Of a DNA stretch of 64,000 bases, positions 25,871-34,963 are shown one piece after another. The notes under the pieces are model-generated. The model saw nothing but the letters and a program-made list of their open reading frames with translations, had not been told where the DNA came from and did no database searches. The position numbers were made by a program, and so were the translations under genes. The number at the start of each line of letters is the position of its first letter. Positions within the stretch are counted from its first letter, which is position 1. Origin of the DNA: Microlunatus soli (GTDB lineage Bacteria > Actinomycetota > Actinomycetes > Propionibacteriales > Propionibacteriaceae); contig NZ_LT629772.1 of the NCBI RefSeq assembly GCF_900105385.1, forward strand, positions 1,240,001 through 1,304,000, read 5' to 3'.

Positions 25871-27175
25871 CTAGCCCGGGCCCGCGTCGCCGCCCACCGG
25901 TGCGGGCTCGGGTGCGACGTCGATCCGGGCAAGTGAGCGGCGGGCGGACGGCACCGCCAGGATCGTCGCGATCACCGCGAACAACGCCAGCCCAGCAACG
26001 ATCAGCAGCGACTCGACGGCGAACGTGTCGGCCAGCGGACCGAAGACCACCATGGACAGCGGCATCGCGACTGTCATCACGATTCCGACGAAGCCGAACA
26101 CCCGGCCCTGCATCTCGGGCTCGACCCGTTCCTGCAGGATGGTCATCGCCGGCGTGGATTGCGCGGCGAACGCCAGGCCGATCACCAGACCGATCGAGAA
26201 GAACACCCACATGTTGGTCGAGATGCCGAGCCCGAACACCAGGATCCCGGTGCAGACCACCGAGCCGACCAGCAGCCGGACCCGATGGGTGATCTTCGGC
26301 CCGACCGCGGACATGATCACGCCGCCGGCCAACATCCCGAATCCCCAGAAGAGTTCGTTGGCGGTCAGCTTCCACACCTCGTCTCCGAACGTCCGGGTGA
26401 CCATCAGCGGCGTCAGGTAGCTCGGCGCGCCGACCAGAAACATGGTCAGCGCGAACAAGATCATCAGCCAGCGCACCGGTGCATGGGACGCGATGTAGCG
26501 GACCCCGGCGGCCAGGTCGCCGAAATAGCTCACCGGAGCGTCGGCGTCGGGGCGGACCAGCCGGGGCACCGCGACCAGAGACAGCATGCCCACGCCGAGC
26601 AGCGCGGTGATCACGTCCAGGAAGAAGACCGCGACGATGTCGAAGTTGGCGTAGATCGCTGCCGCTGCGGCAGGAGCCACCAACATCATCCCCGACTGCA
26701 CCGACTGGAACATGCCGTTCACCCGCATCAGCTGGTCGGTCGGCGCGATCTGCGGGATCATCGCGCTCACTGCCGGCGTCTGGATGCCGGCGAAGATCGA
26801 ACGCACGGCCAGCGCCGCGTAGATCACCCACAGCGAGTCGACGCCGGACAGCATCAGCAGTGCCAGCCCGAGGGTGGCCAGCGCGATCGCAGTGTCCGAG
26901 CCCATGATCAAGAACTTGCGGTGATGCCGGTCGGCCCAGACGCCGCCGAAGATCGACACGAACGCCTGCGGCAGCATCCCGAACACGATGCTCAGCATCA
27001 GCACCGACCCGGACCGGGTCTGGATCGTCAGGTGCCACATCACCGCGTACATCACGATCATCGAGCCGAGCAACGAAACCGTCTGCCCGACCAGGAACAG
27101 GGCGACGTTCTTCTTCCATCCGCGGGGGCTCGACCCGGGCTCGGTCGACGCCTCGGGTGCGGGTGTCTCGCTCAT
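25871..27175 (-). CDS. MFS transporter, MefA/macrolide-exporter-like
   Basis: A 434-residue, 12-helix transporter of the MFS_3 (MefA/EntS-like) group. It has VALFLVGQTVSLLGSMIVMY in helix 1, FGGVWADRHHRKFLIMGSD as the loop 2-3 signature and VEPEMQGRVFGFVGIVMTVA near helix 10. ATG 27175 is preceded by TGAGG; the frame extends 9 bp further to a TTG. Efflux of a drug or siderophore is typical for the family but not shown here. It is divergent from the GH116 gene. Confidence 0.82.
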   Translation of the reverse strand: MSETPAPEASTEPGSSPRGWKKNVALFLVGQTVSLLGSMIVMYAVMWHLTIQTRSGSVLMLSIVFGMLPQAFVSIFGGVWADRHHRKFLIMGSDTAIALATLGLALLMLSGVDSLWVIYAALAVRSIFAGIQTPAVSAMIPQIAPTDQLMRVNGMFQSVQSGMMLVAPAAAAAIYANFDIVAVFFLDVITALLGVGMLSLVAVPRLVRPDADAPVSYFGDLAAGVRYIASHAPVRWLMILFALTMFLVGAPSYLTPLMVTRTFGDEVWKLTANELFWGFGMLAGGVIMSAVGPKITHRVRLLVGSVVCTGILVFGLGISTNMWVFFSIGLVIGLAFAAQSTPAMTILQERVEPEMQGRVFGFVGIVMTVAMPLSMVVFGPLADTFAVESLLIVAGLALFAVIATILAVPSARRSLARIDVAPEPAPVGGDAGPG

Positions 27176-27440
27176 GGGCCTCAACGATATTCGTCCCGCG
27201 TCCGTCCGCCAGAGCTTTTCGGCAGCAGCCTGCGAGCATTCCCGACCGGGTGGACGGAGTCCTCACCCACTGCTGGCACCTCGGGCGGGCAGATCGGGTC
27301 CCGACCTGATCGACACGGCGGTCGGTGGTCGACCGAGGCGGCGTGCCCGTCCCGAACAACTGACCCGGTGATCGAGCGATCTCCGGATCGCTGTCGAGAG
27401 ACCTTTGACAGGCTGCACAGAAGCGGCAAGGATTCCTCTC

Positions 27441-27452
27441 GAAATCGATTTC
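27441..27452. promoter_or_regulatory. palindromic operator GAAATCGATTTC upstream of the GH116 gene
   Basis: A perfect 12-bp palindrome with a central CG, like LacI-family operators of sugar genes. It ends immediately before the ribosome site AGGAGA and 10 bp before the ATG, where a bound repressor would block expression. A near copy occurs at 63972-63982. Confidence 0.5.
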
Positions 27453-27462
27453 AGGAGATGCC

Positions 27463-30400
27463 ATGGAACAGCGACGTTCCCAGCTCACCATCGCCGAGGT
27501 CACCGGCTCCGATTCCGGGTCGGTGACGTGTTGCTCGTCCGATCCGACCTGTTGCTCGCCCGCGAGCGAGGCCGGCCCGCAGGACACCGCGGCGCCGACC
27601 ATCGGGCGGCGGGGCTTCCTCGGGCTGTCCGCGGTGGCCGCGGCCGGCGCGGGTCTGTTGCTGCCGGCGGACGCGGTCGCGGTCTCCCCCGACAAGGGAA
27701 TCGACCCCGACCAGCTGCGAGCACTGCGCCGTGGTGGCGAACCGACCAGGTATCGCGGCGAGGCGCTGACCAGGATCGGGATGCCGGTGGGCGGCGCCAC
27801 CTGCGGCCAGGTCTACCTGTCCGGCGACGGCCGACTCTGGCTGTGGGACGTGCTGCATCCCGACGCCCCCGACTACGGCGGCACCGACTGGACCGGCGTG
27901 CACTACACCGATCCGATCGACCTGGACGCACCGTTCCGGACCGGCTTCGCGATCAGGATCACCGACGCCGACGGAGGCCGCAGCGTGCCGCTGGACGGCA
28001 TCGGCTTCGACCAGACCTCGTTCGTCGGCCGCTACCCTGTCGGTGAGATCGCGTTGCGGTCCTCGACGCTGCCGATCTCGGTCGACCTGCAGAGCTTCTC
28101 CCCGTTCATCCCCGGGGATCTCGACTCCTCCAGCCTGCCGGTGACGATCATGGAATACACCCTGCACAACGATTCCGGGCGACCGGTCCATTGCCGGATC
28201 GCCGGCCTGGCAGAGAATCCGGTCTGTTTGCGGAGCAGGACCAGTCAACCGGTCACCCTGGCGGCCGACACCATGCACAGCGGCGGCGTGGACGGGGTCC
28301 AGTTCACCGCAACCCCGGAGCCGGTGGACGATCCGTTGCCCGGCGACGTGATCTTCGAGGACTGGTCCGGCGAGGACTTCGCCGGCTGGACCGTCAGCGG
28401 TACGGCGTTCGGCGACGGTCCGGTCGACATCAGCGATCTGCCGGCGTCGATGCTCCGGTTCGGGCCGCTGGGCAGCACCGGCGATCGCCTGGTGTCCTCC
28501 TATCCCGCCCACTCCGACGCCGCCACCGGCAGCCTGACCTCGGCACCGTTCACGATCGAACACGAGACGATCAGCACCCGGATCGGCGGCGGTCGCCGCG
28601 GTGTCAGCATCGCGGTGCTCATCGATGATCATCCGGTGGCCACGGCGTCGGGCTGGTCCACCGAGCCGTTGCGTCCGGTGCTGCTCGACGTCTCCGGGCA
28701 TCGCGGCAAGACCGCCCGGATCAAGATCAGCGACGACAACGACGTTGCCTGGGGCCACCTGACCGTCGATCGGATCCTGTTCACCGATCGACCGGCACCG
28801 GAACCGGACCGGGTGCTGGCGGATTGGGAGTCGGGCAACTACGACGGCTGGACCAGCACCGGCGACGCCTTCGGCGCCGGCCCGGTGCCCCGATCACCGC
28901 TTCCGGACTACTTCCCTGCCCCGGATGCGATGAACACCGAGGGCAACTTCTTCGTCAGCTCGCACGACTTCCGCAACCACGACGATGCCGGTGCGGCCGA
29001 CAAGGTCACCGGCACCCTGATCGGTGAGCCGTTCACCATCGACCGCCGCTACCTGGCCGCGCAGATCGGTGGTGGTGCCGACGCCAACACCGTCGGCCTG
29101 CGGCTGGTCGTCGACGACACCGTGGTCGCCCGGCTGGCCGGCAGCAACGACGAGGCGTTCACCCCGCTTGCCGTTGACGTGTCGGCCTACCACGGCAGCA
29201 CCGGTCATCTGGAGATCGTCGACGACAACTCCGGCGGCTGGGGCCATGTCAACGTGGACGCGATCTGGCTGACCGATCTCCCGTTGCGGATCATCGAGGC
29301 CGATCAGCTCACCGACAACGGCAGCTTCGCGATCGGCGTGATCAATCCCGGTCGCGAACTGGATGTCCGGGTGACGCCCAGCGCCGAACGCTGGCAGCAG
29401 ATCGATGATCAACTCGACCCGCGGCCGGGCGACACCGACGGCGGCAGGCAGGCCGGCGTGCTGACCGTCGACGTGTCGCTGCCACCGCACGGCAGCCGGA
29501 CCGTACGCTTCGCCTACGGCTGGCGATTTCCGACCCCGAACCGGCGGCTGTTCGGCTTCCTGGAGGACTTCGACCAGCTCAGCCATCATTACGCGGCCCG
29601 TTTCGACGACGCCGCCGCAGCTCTTGATCGACTGGCCACCGACTGGGACCGGCTGACCGACACCACCCGCACCTTCGTCCGGACCTGGTATCAGGATTCG
29701 ACGCTTCCGCAGTGGCTTCTGGAACGCACGCTCGCCCCGGCCTCGACGGTCGCGACCGAGACCGCGCAGCGCTTCAGCAACGGCCGGTTCTATGCCTGGG
29801 AGGGCACCTACTGCTGTGCCGGCACCTGCACCCACGTCTGGAACTATGCCCAGTCGATCGGCTACCTGTTCGGCGAGCTGGAACGCGACGCCCGGTCCCG
29901 GACCGACTTCGGCAGTGCCTTCCATCCCGACGGGTCGATCGACTATCGCGGCGAGGCTGACCGCCGGGTCGCCCACGACGGGCAGTGCGGCAACATCCTG
30001 CGCACCTACCGGGAACATCAGCTCACCAGTGACAACGACTTCCTGACGCCGATCTGGCCCCGGGTGAAGAAGGCGATGCAGTATCTGATCGCGTTCGACC
30101 GTTCCGCTACCGAAGGGACCGAGGGCATCCTGGAGGGCGCGCAGTACAACACCCTGGACGCCACCTGGTACGGCGAGATCCCCTGGATCAGCGGACTGTA
30201 CGTCGCCGCGCTGCGGGCCTGTGCGGAGATGGCCGACGACATGGCGGACGCCGACTTCGCCGACGGCTGTCGACGGCTGGCCGACAGCGGCTCGGCCTAT
30301 CTTCATGATCATCTCTGGAACGACCGGTATCGCTACTTCGAGCAGCGGGTCGATCCCGATCATGCCGACGCGATCAACTCCAATCGCGGTTGTTACCTCG

Positions 30401-31212
30401 ATCAGATGTTCGGTCAGACCTATGCCCATCAGCTGGGCCTGCCCCGGGTCTTCGAGAGGTCCCGGTCACTGACCGCGCTGAAGAGCCTGTACCGCAACAA
30501 CTTCATGTCCGATCCCCCGAGTTACGCCGAGACCTCCGGGATCCCCGGCGGCCGGGCGTTCGCCGAGCAGCGGGACAGTGGCACCCTGGTGTGCACCTGG
30601 CCCTACGGCGGCGCGGACACCGCACCGGGCTCGGGCGAGCCGTACGCGATCGGCTACTTCAACGAGGTGTGGACCGGGATGGAGTATCAGTTCGCCTCCC
30701 ACCTGTTGTCCGAGGGGATGGTCGACGAGGGACTCATCGTGCTGCACGCGATCCATGAACGCTATCGCGCCGAGTATCGCAATCCGTACAACGAGATCGA
30801 GTGCTCCGACCACTACGCCCGGGCCATGATGGCGCATTCGGCCTACCTGGCGGCGATCGGCTTCGGCTACCACGGGTCGCGCGGCGAGCTGTCCTTCGAC
30901 CCCAAGATCAACCCCGACGACTTCCGGGCCGCCTTCACCGTCGCCGACGGCTGGGGAACCTTCTCCCAACGCGACAACAACGACTATCGGGCCAGTATCA
31001 CGATCCGGCACGGCCGGCTGATCGGGCTGCGTCGATTGACGCTGCGGCCGGCGGCGATCGAAGGCGGCCGGCGGGCGCAGGTCCGCGATGCCGAGGGACG
31101 CCCGGTGCGTTCGACCAGCAGAACGACCGACGACAGTCGGCTGCAGATCAGCCTCGCCCGACCGGTCACCCTGCAGGCCGGCGAGACACTCAAGATCAAC
31201 TACAGGTCCTGA
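27463..31212 (+). CDS. Tat-exported GH116 glycosidase with two inserted beta-sandwich modules
   Basis: This 1249-residue protein is related to GBA2-type beta-glucosidase/glucosylceramidase (GH116). The N-terminus has a Cys-rich stretch (TCCSSDPTCCSPAS), then a twin-arginine signal, GRRGFLGLSAVAAAGAGLLL. The GH116 N-terminal beta domain follows, interrupted by two tandem modules of about 155 residues each (roughly 295-445 and 450-605; GGGRRGVSIAVLIDD.., GGGADANTVGLRLVVDD..) resembling those attached to GH32 fructanases. The catalytic (alpha/alpha)6 domain includes YAWEGTYCCAGTCTHVWNYA (nucleophile region) and YLDQMFGQTYAHQLGL (acid/base Asp region). AGGAGATG precedes the ATG. Substrate is not certain. 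The stop codon lies in a dispersed repeat. Confidence 0.85.
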   Translation: MEQRRSQLTIAEVTGSDSGSVTCCSSDPTCCSPASEAGPQDTAAPTIGRRGFLGLSAVAAAGAGLLLPADAVAVSPDKGIDPDQLRALRRGGEPTRYRGEALTRIGMPVGGATCGQVYLSGDGRLWLWDVLHPDAPDYGGTDWTGVHYTDPIDLDAPFRTGFAIRITDADGGRSVPLDGIGFDQTSFVGRYPVGEIALRSSTLPISVDLQSFSPFIPGDLDSSSLPVTIMEYTLHNDSGRPVHCRIAGLAENPVCLRSRTSQPVTLAADTMHSGGVDGVQFTATPEPVDDPLPGDVIFEDWSGEDFAGWTVSGTAFGDGPVDISDLPASMLRFGPLGSTGDRLVSSYPAHSDAATGSLTSAPFTIEHETISTRIGGGRRGVSIAVLIDDHPVATASGWSTEPLRPVLLDVSGHRGKTARIKISDDNDVAWGHLTVDRILFTDRPAPEPDRVLADWESGNYDGWTSTGDAFGAGPVPRSPLPDYFPAPDAMNTEGNFFVSSHDFRNHDDAGAADKVTGTLIGEPFTIDRRYLAAQIGGGADANTVGLRLVVDDTVVARLAGSNDEAFTPLAVDVSAYHGSTGHLEIVDDNSGGWGHVNVDAIWLTDLPLRIIEADQLTDNGSFAIGVINPGRELDVRVTPSAERWQQIDDQLDPRPGDTDGGRQAGVLTVDVSLPPHGSRTVRFAYGWRFPTPNRRLFGFLEDFDQLSHHYAARFDDAAAALDRLATDWDRLTDTTRTFVRTWYQDSTLPQWLLERTLAPASTVATETAQRFSNGRFYAWEGTYCCAGTCTHVWNYAQSIGYLFGELERDARSRTDFGSAFHPDGSIDYRGEADRRVAHDGQCGNILRTYREHQLTSDNDFLTPIWPRVKKAMQYLIAFDRSATEGTEGILEGAQYNTLDATWYGEIPWISGLYVAALRACAEMADDMADADFADGCRRLADSGSAYLHDHLWNDRYRYFEQRVDPDHADAINSNRGCYLDQMFGQTYAHQLGLPRVFERSRSLTALKSLYRNNFMSDPPSYAETSGIPGGRAFAEQRDSGTLVCTWPYGGADTAPGSGEPYAIGYFNEVWTGMEYQFASHLLSEGMVDEGLIVLHAIHERYRAEYRNPYNEIECSDHYARAMMAHSAYLAAIGFGYHGSRGELSFDPKINPDDFRAAFTVADGWGTFSQRDNNDYRASITIRHGRLIGLRRLTLRPAAIEGGRRAQVRDAEGRPVRSTSRTTDDSRLQISLARPVTLQAGETLKINYRS

Positions 31213-31266
31213 GCCTGTCGAAGGACCGTCATTTCAACAGGCAGACAACCCTTCGACAAGCTCAGG
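31208..31266. terminator. hairpin from two dispersed repeats (two-way terminator)
   Basis: CCTGAGCCTGTCGAAGG (31208-31224) and CCTTCGACAAGCTCAGG (31250-31266) form a 17-bp stem with one mismatch and a 25-nt loop. It lies between the convergent GH116 and VanW genes and supplies the GH116 stop codon (TGA at 31210). A third, degraded copy lies at 31269-31285. Confidence 0.65.
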
Positions 31267-31293
31267 GACCTTCGACGGACTCAGGGGTCCTGG

Positions 31294-33021
31294 TCAGACG
31301 CAGACTCGGCGGTCGGTCGGATCGTAGGTCCAGGAGAAGTCCTCCTTGCGGACCTGCTTGCCGTCCTTGGTGAACACCCGGGAGTAGGTGACGTGGAAGC
31401 CCTGCACCGGTGTGGTCGCGACGCAGGTCGAGCTGTCGTCGGTGATGTCCTGGCCGTCGGTGAAGTCGGACTTGACCGGGTCGGTGGATTCGATCTTGTC
31501 GTAGGTCTTGGTGGACCACATCTTGACCGTCAACGATCCCTGTCCGCCCGGCTCGGCCGCGTCCAAGGTGGCCTGCACCAGCACTCCGTAGTCGGTGTTG
31601 TTGCGGAACTTCAGGTCCAGCGTCGGCCAGGCGACGGTGGCCTCCCGACCGGCCGGATACCGGTCGATGTAGAGCGTGTGCGGCTGGTGCTCGATGTCTT
31701 CCAGGCCGGCGAAGAACATCGCGTTGTAGGTGGTGGTCGCGCTCTGCGAGACGCCGCCGCCGAGCTCGGCCTTGAACTTGCCGCCGGTGATGATGCTGCC
31801 CTCGGTGAAGCCGTTCTCCGCGGTGCGTTCGCCGACCACCTCGTTCAGGCTGAAGATCTCACCCGGTTCGAGCAGGGTGCCGTTGATCAACTCCGCCGCG
31901 CGGCCGATGTTGACGTTGCGGTATTCGGCGTACGGATAGTGGGTGGTGAACTCGCCGGTCACCTCCTTGACCCCGAGCTTCTGCGCCTCCGCGGTGCTGA
32001 GATCGGGCTCGATCTCGCTGAGCTTGACCTCGGCTGTCCGCTGATCACCGGACTTGATCATGGCACTGTCGACCGCCTTGGCCAGCTCGTCCGCGGTGAC
32101 ACCGGTGCCCGGCTTGCCCGGCACGACCGTCGGCTTGCCGCCCTTCAACACGACGTCGGCGTCCTTGGCCGGCTTGGCCTTCAACCCGTCCAAGGCGTCC
32201 TCGGCCAGCTCGTGCAGCCGCTGGGGTTTCAGTTCCGCGGTGGGCTTATCGTCCGACCTGTCGATCTCCAGGGACCTGGCGATCATGGTCGGGGTCACGG
32301 TCGCGCTGTTGTCGCCGGCGGTGACCGTCACCGGCGCCGACAGCGCCGGCTGCAGCCGCTTGTCGACCAGCGCGTCGACCTCGGCATCGGTGATCTCGGG
32401 GTCCGTGGTGTTGACCGGCACGGTGACCGGGCTGTCGGTCAGCAGTCCGCGCGGGATCACTCGCTCCGCAGTGGACTGGTCCAGGGTCCGACCGGTGACC
32501 ATCTCGGTCTTCTCGACCGCAGGTTCGTCGTCGGTGATCTTGACCTTGGCACTCTTCGGCTTGCGGTCGTAGGTCTCGGCCAGTTCGTCCACCGCGGCCG
32601 ACAGCTTCGCCCGGTCGGTGACCACCAGCGGAGCGACCTCCCGTCCGCCGGTCAGACCTGCCCAGATCCGCCGCGGATCGAGGCTGCGGCCGATGCCGAC
32701 CTCGTCGATCGTGCCCGAGTAGTCGACGTCGATGCCGGCGGCCTGCGGATCCACCGTGTCGGTCCGGCCGGCGATGTCGAGCTTGATCGGCCGGTCGGTG
32801 CGGCTGGTCAGCCGATCCCGCAGCCGCGCCTCGGCATCTTCACGGGTCAGGCCGCCGATCTCGACGCCGGCGACCGTCGTGTTGCGGGCGACCCGGTCAC
32901 CGGTCAGCAGATAGCCGATCACGTACAGCACGGCGCCAAGCGCGATCAACGTGCCGACGCTGATGCCGATGATCTTCGGACCACGCCGGGTGCGCGCGGA
33001 CTTGTCTCCCGCTTTGGTCAT
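31294..33021 (-). CDS. VanW family protein with PG-binding domains
   Basis: A 575-residue membrane-anchored protein: basic start, one helix (about 17-39, GISVGTLIALGAVLYVIGYL), then two PG_binding_4-type repeats (AGVEIGGLTREDAEARLRDR and a second around 235-300), then a VanW domain (about 365-500) with EYRNVNIGRAAELINGTLLE and ITGGKFKAELGGGVSQSATT. Such YoaR-like proteins act at the cell wall. The biochemical role of VanW is unknown. It follows mshB by 13 bp and may be co-transcribed with it. Confidence 0.85.
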   Translation of the reverse strand: MTKAGDKSARTRRGPKIIGISVGTLIALGAVLYVIGYLLTGDRVARNTTVAGVEIGGLTREDAEARLRDRLTSRTDRPIKLDIAGRTDTVDPQAAGIDVDYSGTIDEVGIGRSLDPRRIWAGLTGGREVAPLVVTDRAKLSAAVDELAETYDRKPKSAKVKITDDEPAVEKTEMVTGRTLDQSTAERVIPRGLLTDSPVTVPVNTTDPEITDAEVDALVDKRLQPALSAPVTVTAGDNSATVTPTMIARSLEIDRSDDKPTAELKPQRLHELAEDALDGLKAKPAKDADVVLKGGKPTVVPGKPGTGVTADELAKAVDSAMIKSGDQRTAEVKLSEIEPDLSTAEAQKLGVKEVTGEFTTHYPYAEYRNVNIGRAAELINGTLLEPGEIFSLNEVVGERTAENGFTEGSIITGGKFKAELGGGVSQSATTTYNAMFFAGLEDIEHQPHTLYIDRYPAGREATVAWPTLDLKFRNNTDYGVLVQATLDAAEPGGQGSLTVKMWSTKTYDKIESTDPVKSDFTDGQDITDDSSTCVATTPVQGFHVTYSRVFTKDGKQVRKEDFSWTYDPTDRRVCV

Positions 33022-33034
33022 CGATACGCCCGAT

Positions 33035-33949
33035 CTAGAGACCGACGAACAGGTCGTCGGCCCACTTGTCGGAGTCGGGGAACGGCTCGCCGGCCGCCAG
33101 CCGGTAGTGCTCGCGGGCCCAGAAGTCCTCGATGGTCTCGGTCGCGGTGAAGAACCAGCTGTCCTGGGCGATCTGCGTCGGATAGGCCCGCAGCGCCGCG
33201 ATCTTGGCCTCGGTCAGGTCCGGGGAATTGATCTCGGCATCGATGGTGTCGTCGGGGACCGTCATCGGCAGCGAACCGGCCACGTCCGGATCGACCCCCT
33301 CCCAGGTGGTGGTGTCGCCGGCGGCGCGCAGCGCCCGGATCCCTTCTCGCATCCGGGTCTCGCTGTTGGCGGTCCAGAGCACCCGGCGGACGGCCCACGG
33401 CTCACCGAGGTCGGTCCGGTAGCTGGGGACTCCGGCCAGCAGGTAGGCATACATCGCGACCCGATGGGCCTGGATGTGGTCGGGGTGGCCGTAGGCGCCG
33501 ACCTCGTCGTAGGTGATCAGCACCTGCGGCTTGCGATCGCGGATCACCGTGACCAGTTCGTTGGCCGAGACCAGCAGGTCGGTCGTCCAGAAGATGTCGT
33601 CGCGGAGCACGTCCCGCGGCACCGCCAGGTTGCCCTCCCACTTCATGCCGGAGTCGCGGAACCTGAAGTCGCCGCCGAGCCGGATGTAGTCGGTGACGCC
33701 GAGCGCCGCCATCGCGTTGTGCAACTCGGTGATCCGATGCGGACCGAGCTTGTCCTCCCGCTCCGCCGCCAGGTGTTCGAGCTCCGGGACCAGCACCTCG
33801 CCCTCCTCACCGAGCGTGCAGGTCACCAGCGTCACTGCGGCACCTTCGGCCACGTATTTGGCCATCGTGATGCCGGTGCCGATGGACTCGTCGTCGGGGT
33901 GGGCGTGGACCAGCAGCAGTCGCCGGTCGGGAAGCGCTTCAGAAGTCAC
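33035..33949 (-). CDS. mshB: mycothiol biosynthesis deacetylase MshB
   Basis: MshB removes acetate from GlcNAc-inositol in mycothiol synthesis. The 304-residue protein has the zinc-binding LLVHAHPDDESIGTG (His17, Asp20) and the third ligand region YGHPDHIQAHRVAMYAYL. TLGEEGEVLVPELEHLA is also typical. The GTG start is 6 nt after TAGGCT, suggesting a leaderless message. The presence of mshB supports an actinobacterial host that uses mycothiol. The mycothiol conjugate amidase Mca is a paralogue, but the length and loop fit MshB. Confidence 0.9.
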   Translation of the reverse strand: MTSEALPDRRLLLVHAHPDDESIGTGITMAKYVAEGAAVTLVTCTLGEEGEVLVPELEHLAAEREDKLGPHRITELHNAMAALGVTDYIRLGGDFRFRDSGMKWEGNLAVPRDVLRDDIFWTTDLLVSANELVTVIRDRKPQVLITYDEVGAYGHPDHIQAHRVAMYAYLLAGVPSYRTDLGEPWAVRRVLWTANSETRMREGIRALRAAGDTTTWEGVDPDVAGSLPMTVPDDTIDAEINSPDLTEAKIAALRAYPTQIAQDSWFFTATETIEDFWAREHYRLAAGEPFPDSDKWADDLFVGL

Positions 33950-33955
33950 GGCCCA

Positions 33956-33961
33956 AGCCTA
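33956..33961 (-). promoter_or_regulatory. -10 element TAGGCT for mshB
   Basis: On the minus strand TAGGCT is followed by 6 nt and the GTG start of mshB. Confidence 0.45.
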
Positions 33962-34075
33962 CGTAACGATCACGACAGGACACGATCGGCACTGAACGGC
34001 AGCGCCCGATCCCCGTGCCCGGACGGGCCGACAGCGAGATCCGACCCGGGCGACGCGACAGCCCCCACTCCACCG

Positions 34076-34906
34076 TCACGGCAGCGCTTCCTCGTCCGGA
34101 TCGCGCAGCCGATCGGTCATCCAGCCGAGGTAACGCTCGGCCGAATCGGCGACGATCCGCCGGGCGTCGTGATCGATGGTCGCACCGAAGGCGCCGTAGA
34201 TCCGGTCGTAGCCGTACACCTCGGTCCGGGCGACGATCTGTCGGACCAGCCGCTGCGACAACGGCAGATAGTTCGGATAGGACCGCATGAAGCCGGCCCG
34301 GCGATTGGCCGTGACCGCGATCGTGTCACCGGTCAGCAACACACCGCGGCCGTCCGCTCCGGCGGCCCAGTGCGCCACCGAGCTCCCCGGGAAGTGCCCG
34401 CCGGCCTGCACCAGGGTGATCCCCGGAAGGATCTCCCGACGGTCCCGCCACAACTCGATCGACCGATCCGGGTGGGTGATCCACCGGTGGTCGTCGGCGT
34501 TGAAATAGAACGGTGCCCGGAACTTCCGCGCCCAGACGACCGAGGCGCCGACCAGGTGCGGATGGCTGGCCGCAACGGCGGCCACGCCACCCAGCTCGCG
34601 GATCGTGCTGATCATCCGATCGTCGACGTACCCACTCGGCTCCCAGAGCAGGTTGCCCGCGTCGGTGCGTACCAATAGCGTCTGCTGTCCGATGCCGAAG
34701 GCCGGTTGGACGTCGATCCGGGTCAACCCCGGCTCGGGTTCGGCCAGCTCGGCGGCATGGTCGCCGACGATGTCGGCCGCCTTCACCCAGACCTGGCCGT
34801 CGGCGGTCAGGTACTGCCGCTCGTCGGCGCAGATCGGGCACAGTTCCGGCAGTTCGGCGTCGACCGGATAGGCGTTGCCGCAGGTGCGGCACAACAAGAT
34901 GTCCAT
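34076..34906 (-). CDS. MBL-fold hydrolase with N-terminal zinc ribbon
   Basis: The first 30 residues form a zinc ribbon (CRTCGN..CPICADERQ) and residues 60-250 a metallo-beta-lactamase-like domain. Relevant segments are AVAASHPHLVGASVVWA, QAGGHFPGSSVAHWA and LLTGDTIAVTANRR. The usual H-x-H-x-D-H motif is reduced to SHPHLVGA, so the second metal site is probably lost or changed. Homologues with this ribbon are widespread and uncharacterised. A hydrolase acting on a small molecule is possible. Confidence 0.7.
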   Translation of the reverse strand: MDILLCRTCGNAYPVDAELPELCPICADERQYLTADGQVWVKAADIVGDHAAELAEPEPGLTRIDVQPAFGIGQQTLLVRTDAGNLLWEPSGYVDDRMISTIRELGGVAAVAASHPHLVGASVVWARKFRAPFYFNADDHRWITHPDRSIELWRDRREILPGITLVQAGGHFPGSSVAHWAAGADGRGVLLTGDTIAVTANRRAGFMRSYPNYLPLSQRLVRQIVARTEVYGYDRIYGAFGATIDHDARRIVADSAERYLGWMTDRLRDPDEEALP

Positions 34907-34963
34907 GACATCTATCGAAGTACCTCAACGTCGCTTGAGGTCAAGCCTCGGCGGGACACGCGG

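Noticed and set aside
24654..27800. 1048-codon open frame on the minus strand
   Set aside because: It runs antisense to the GNAT gene and out of frame across the MFS gene; its composition is Arg/Asp/Gly-rich shadow sequence.
28894..30429. 511-codon open frame opposite the GH116 gene
   Set aside because: It is the complement of conserved GH116 coding sequence and has no start signal.
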